Of a DNA stretch of 64,000 nt, positions 61,537-64,000 are shown piece after piece. This DNA is from Cordylochernes scorpioides. Taxonomy: Eukaryota > Arthropoda > Arachnida > Pseudoscorpiones > Chernetidae. How positions within the stretch are numbered: position 1 is the stretch's first letter; the number at the start of each line of letters is the position of its first letter. The notes under the pieces are model-generated. The model ran no database searches and had not been told where the DNA came from. It was given only the letters and a program-made list of their open reading frames with translations. The translations under genes were made by a program, and so were the position numbers. The DNA is taken from NCBI GenBank assembly GCA_030710605.1, contig CP092882.1, forward strand, positions 14,816,062 through 14,880,061, in the 5' to 3' direction.

Positions 61537-61765
61537 TTTTTGGAGACAGAAATAATTTTGTTCACACTTGATTATTTTGAGTGTCTTCAATAAAGGTCAC
61601 TGTGTATCAAATATCTTTCAGAGTTATTGTCTGAATCCCGATATACATGCTGAAAGGCACAACTTCCTTAAGTTTTGTTCATGATTGTACGTTCTGAATC
61701 CCGATATACATGCTAAAAGGTACAACTTCCTTAAGTTGTGTATATGAGTGTATACTTCAATAATT
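61440..61765 (+). mobile_element. Tc1-like MITE with duplicated 3' end
   Basis: ATCACACTCATGGATGATAT at left, TA and T runs, TTCACACTTGATTATTTTGA, then CCCGATATACATGCTGAAAG and again CCCGATATACATGCTAAAAG. The end GTATATGAGTGTA is preceded by an earlier complete end GTTCATGATTGTA. Confidence 0.65.
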
Positions 61766-62149
61766 ACTTTTTCGCAAACATTTCACAAAGAGAAACCGGT
61801 ATCAATTAAATATAAATTATTAGAATGCCATATATCTGTATGTAATAAAATAAACTATTTGACTCGTTTTTCTCCTTTTTTCACTAAATGAAACCCCTTT
61901 TATTCTATTCCCAATGAATTATAATGAGGAAATTGGGTTTACCACTAATGAGCAAGGTCTTCCCACTATTTCTCTCTATCGTAGTAAGGACAGTAGAAAT
62001 ATATTTTTGGGTAAATCACGCTAAATGAACTCCGTTTTATCCATTTATCCGAATTATGCTTTCTATACTTTTCAGAGTGTATCTTCAAGGTTGCTTTGAT
62101 ATACATTAGACGCATTTCATAAGAAATCTTTCTTCACGATTGTTAATTA

Positions 62150-62620
62150 TATAAGGTTATCCCAAAAGTTCGTTAACATATTATGATTTATATTTTGCAA
62201 GTGTTTACGAACTTTTGGGAAAACCTTGGTAATATTGGTAACCTTGGTAAAATTATAACAGAATTCTTATAGAAGAATCATTTAATCTCTGATGTTCTAT
62301 ATCAAGGGTGGTCAATCAGCAGGTGGGCCAAGTTTCAGAATTACAAGGTTGTTCTGAAAGTCCGTAAACACTTACAAAATATAAATCATAATATGTTTAC
62401 CAACTTTTGTGACAACCTTGTAATTCTGAAACTTGGCCCACCTGCTGATTGATCACCCTTAATATAGAACATCAGAGATTAAATCATTCTTCTATAAGAA
62501 TTATGTTATAATTTTACCAAGGTTACCAATATTACCAAGATTATCCCAAAAGTTGGTAAACACTTGCAAAATATAAATCATAATATGTTTACGAACTTTT
62601 GGAACAACCTTATAGATTAC
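62150..62620. repeat. Nested palindrome of mariner-type MITEs
   Basis: Three hairpins of a mariner-like TIR (CCAAAAGTTCGTTAACA and TGTTTACGAACTTTTGG around CATATTATGATTTATATTTT) lie at about 62159-62227, 62352-62435 and 62535-62612. The sequence between them (AATTATAACAGAATTCTTAT ... CAGCAGGTGGGCCAAGTTTC) is itself inverted around the middle hairpin, giving about 210-bp outer arms. Confidence 0.85.
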
Positions 62621-62624
62621 CATA

Positions 62625-62835
62625 AAGCAATAAAGCGCCATCTATATATAGAAAAATGAAAGGATGTTTCTTTTATACACAAAACTAACTTCTACTGTCC
62701 TTACTGAAAGGGTTCACAACTGATAAGCCAAGCCCTCCCAATATATTTTCATTGCAGTGAGGGCAGTAGAAGTTTGCTTTAAGTGTATAAAATAAACATT
62801 CGTGTCTTAATCCTTTCATTTCCTATAATTAGAGA
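62625..62835. mobile_element. T2 foldback MITE, short
   Basis: AGCAATAAAGCGCCATCTAT, AAAATGAAAGGATGTTTC, core AGCCAAGCCCTCCCAATA, right arm AATAAACATTCGTGTCTTAA and CCTTTCATTT. Confidence 0.65.
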
Positions 62836-62971
62836 TTATATTAAATATTTTATTTATTTATTTAATACAAAACACACGCTATATCCTATGTGGATATTTG
62901 AGTAGAAGTATGTTTTATGTATGAAAGATACATTCGTGATTATTTGAAGTAAACGAAAAAATTGCGCTACA

Positions 62972-63055
62972 AATTTTAAAATAAAAATACAACCTTTCGC
63001 AATAAGTTTCTTCAAAAGAAACTTATTGCGAAAGGTTGTATTTTTATTTTAAAAT
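62972..63055. repeat. Perfect hairpin, about 41-bp arms
   Basis: AATTTTAAAATAAAAATACA, ACCTTTCGCAATAAGTTTCT and complement, with a loop of a few bases. Again TTGCGAAAGG sits at the same position in each arm as the CGAAAGC tail motif elsewhere. Confidence 0.85.
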
Positions 63056-63139
63056 TCGTGATTATATTAAAGATAATATTTTTGAGTTGATTAATAAACG
63101 TATTTAGTATAAAGAAATAACCAGCCATCTATAGATGCA

Positions 63140-63500
63140 TATATAAGTAATGGAAGCATTAAAACACAAATGTTTCTTTTATACATAAAACAAACCTCTA
63201 ATGTTCTTACTGTGATGGAAAAACATTTTGTAGGGCTTGGCTAATCAGTGGTGAACCCTTACAGCGGTTTCACCAATTTAATCTACCAGACCGCTTCTTA
63301 GAGCTCTAATACTGTATTGGATTATTCTGTTTATATATGCTACAATGAAGGATGGAATCACAGAAATGGTATTTAAGTTAACTATGGACATAAGCTTTTA
63401 GGACAGTAGAATTACATTTAAATATTTGTATTCGCAGTAAGGATTGTAGAAGTTTGTTTTATGTGTGAAAGATACATTTGTGCATTAATGTTTTCATTTC
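63140..63500. mobile_element. T2 foldback MITE, single core
   Basis: TGGAAGCATTAAAACACAAA, TTTCTTTTATACATAAAAC, core GGTTTCACCAATTTAATCTA, GAGCTCTAATACTGTATTGG, right arm GATACATTTGTGCATTAATG. Confidence 0.7.
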
Positions 63501-63524
63501 CTAAACTTATTTACATAGTTAGTT

Positions 63525-63710
63525 AATACAATATAATGCGGCTTGTGATTGTAAAACGACATTTGAAAATTATCTCGAATGTGTTTCTTTTGAACGAAAA
63601 ATCAAAATTTATTTAAAGGAGAAATAACGATTATTTTCAACCTTAGGGATGAGATCTGAAAGGATGAATTGTGAAGAGTAATGATAAACGGAAAAATAAA
63701 AGTGTCCAGT
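63525..63710 (-). mobile_element. SINE C body, tRNA head lost
   Basis: ATACAATATAATGCGGCTTG, TTTCTTTTGAACGAAAAATC, AACCTTAGGGATGAGATC, ACGGAAAAATAAAAGTGTCC, then truncated at CAGTTAG, where the tRNA-like head would begin on the minus strand. Confidence 0.65.
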
Positions 63711-63984
63711 TAGTTAAATAATTAATAGGGAGCGATTTTTATAAGTACTCTAGTAGAAAAAGTAAGTGTTATACTCAGAAGTAACTGGTGGATTATCATG
63801 AAACATGAATGTACAGGCTTTTACATAGATCAAATGTGATTACGAAAAATTAAAAGAATTAAAATTTATCTATTTTTAAACGGTTTGTATACAAAGGTTA
63901 ATTATTTATTCTAATACCCAAGAAGTTAATTTAAGCTAAATTCTTTGTTTTTTTTTTCAAATACATCTAAGTATAACACTATTC
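63711..63984. other. AT-rich stretch without recognised features
   Basis: No coding sequence or shared repeat seen. Confidence 0.5.
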
Positions 63985-64000
63985 ACACTCATGGACAAAA
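63985..64000 (+). mobile_element. Tc1-like MITE left end, cut by the window edge
   Basis: CACTCATGGACAAAA is the family TIR; the rest lies outside the window. Confidence 0.6.

Overview
This window reads as non-coding, transposon-dominated animal DNA. It is AT-rich, with long homopolymer and microsatellite tracts, spliceosomal U6 and tRNA sequences, a GT splice donor, no operons, and no long ORF outside mobile elements. The mobile elements (LINE RNase H tails, mariner, Tigger, Helitrons, hAT MITEs and tails resembling Penelope-like elements) fit an arthropod. A chelicerate is my guess from the style of the LINE proteins; this is inference and no species marker was seen.

Layout. 1-10 kb: AT-rich sequence, small TA-flanked MITEs, inverted Penelope-like tails, LINE fragments, a 195-bp tandem repeat and two hAT MITEs. 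10.9-12.9 kb: a complete non-autonomous Helitron holding 25 copies of a 73-bp minisatellite. 13-16.5 kb: palindromic Penelope-like pieces with a textbook type I hammerhead ribozyme, then a minus-strand candidate terminal exon with two poly(A) signals. 16.6-25 kb: tRNA-derived SINEs, a dead mariner, LINE 3' tails and AT-rich filler. 25.4-30.5 kb: a 78-bp-arm hairpin, a U6 retrocopy with 15-bp target duplications, a complete but internally deleted Tigger with a visible empty site, and a Helitron. 30.7-37 kb: short AT tandem arrays, tandem LINE tails split by a hAT MITE, a reverse-transcriptase relic and an in-frame 126-bp array. 37.5-37.7 kb: a GC-rich block with a signal-peptide first exon and splice donor, the best candidate for a host gene. 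38-64 kb: hammerhead-bearing inverted repeats, Helitrons, SINEs with exact target duplications, several minisatellites made from LINE tails, two related foldback MITE families (called T1 and T2 here), a tRNA-Gly(GCC) and nested mariner palindromes.

How it fits together. The region is a layered insertion record: SINEs and MITEs sit inside older repeats, and in several places the uninterrupted site is also present in the window. The most interesting signal is a set of self-cleaving-RNA motifs. Hammerhead cores (CTGANGA, hairpin, GAAA, NUH) recur at the ends of several unrelated repeat families, some with perfect stems. A permuted, covarying version lies in the core shared by T1 and T2. Host coding content is at most two short exons and one doubtful upstream ORF.
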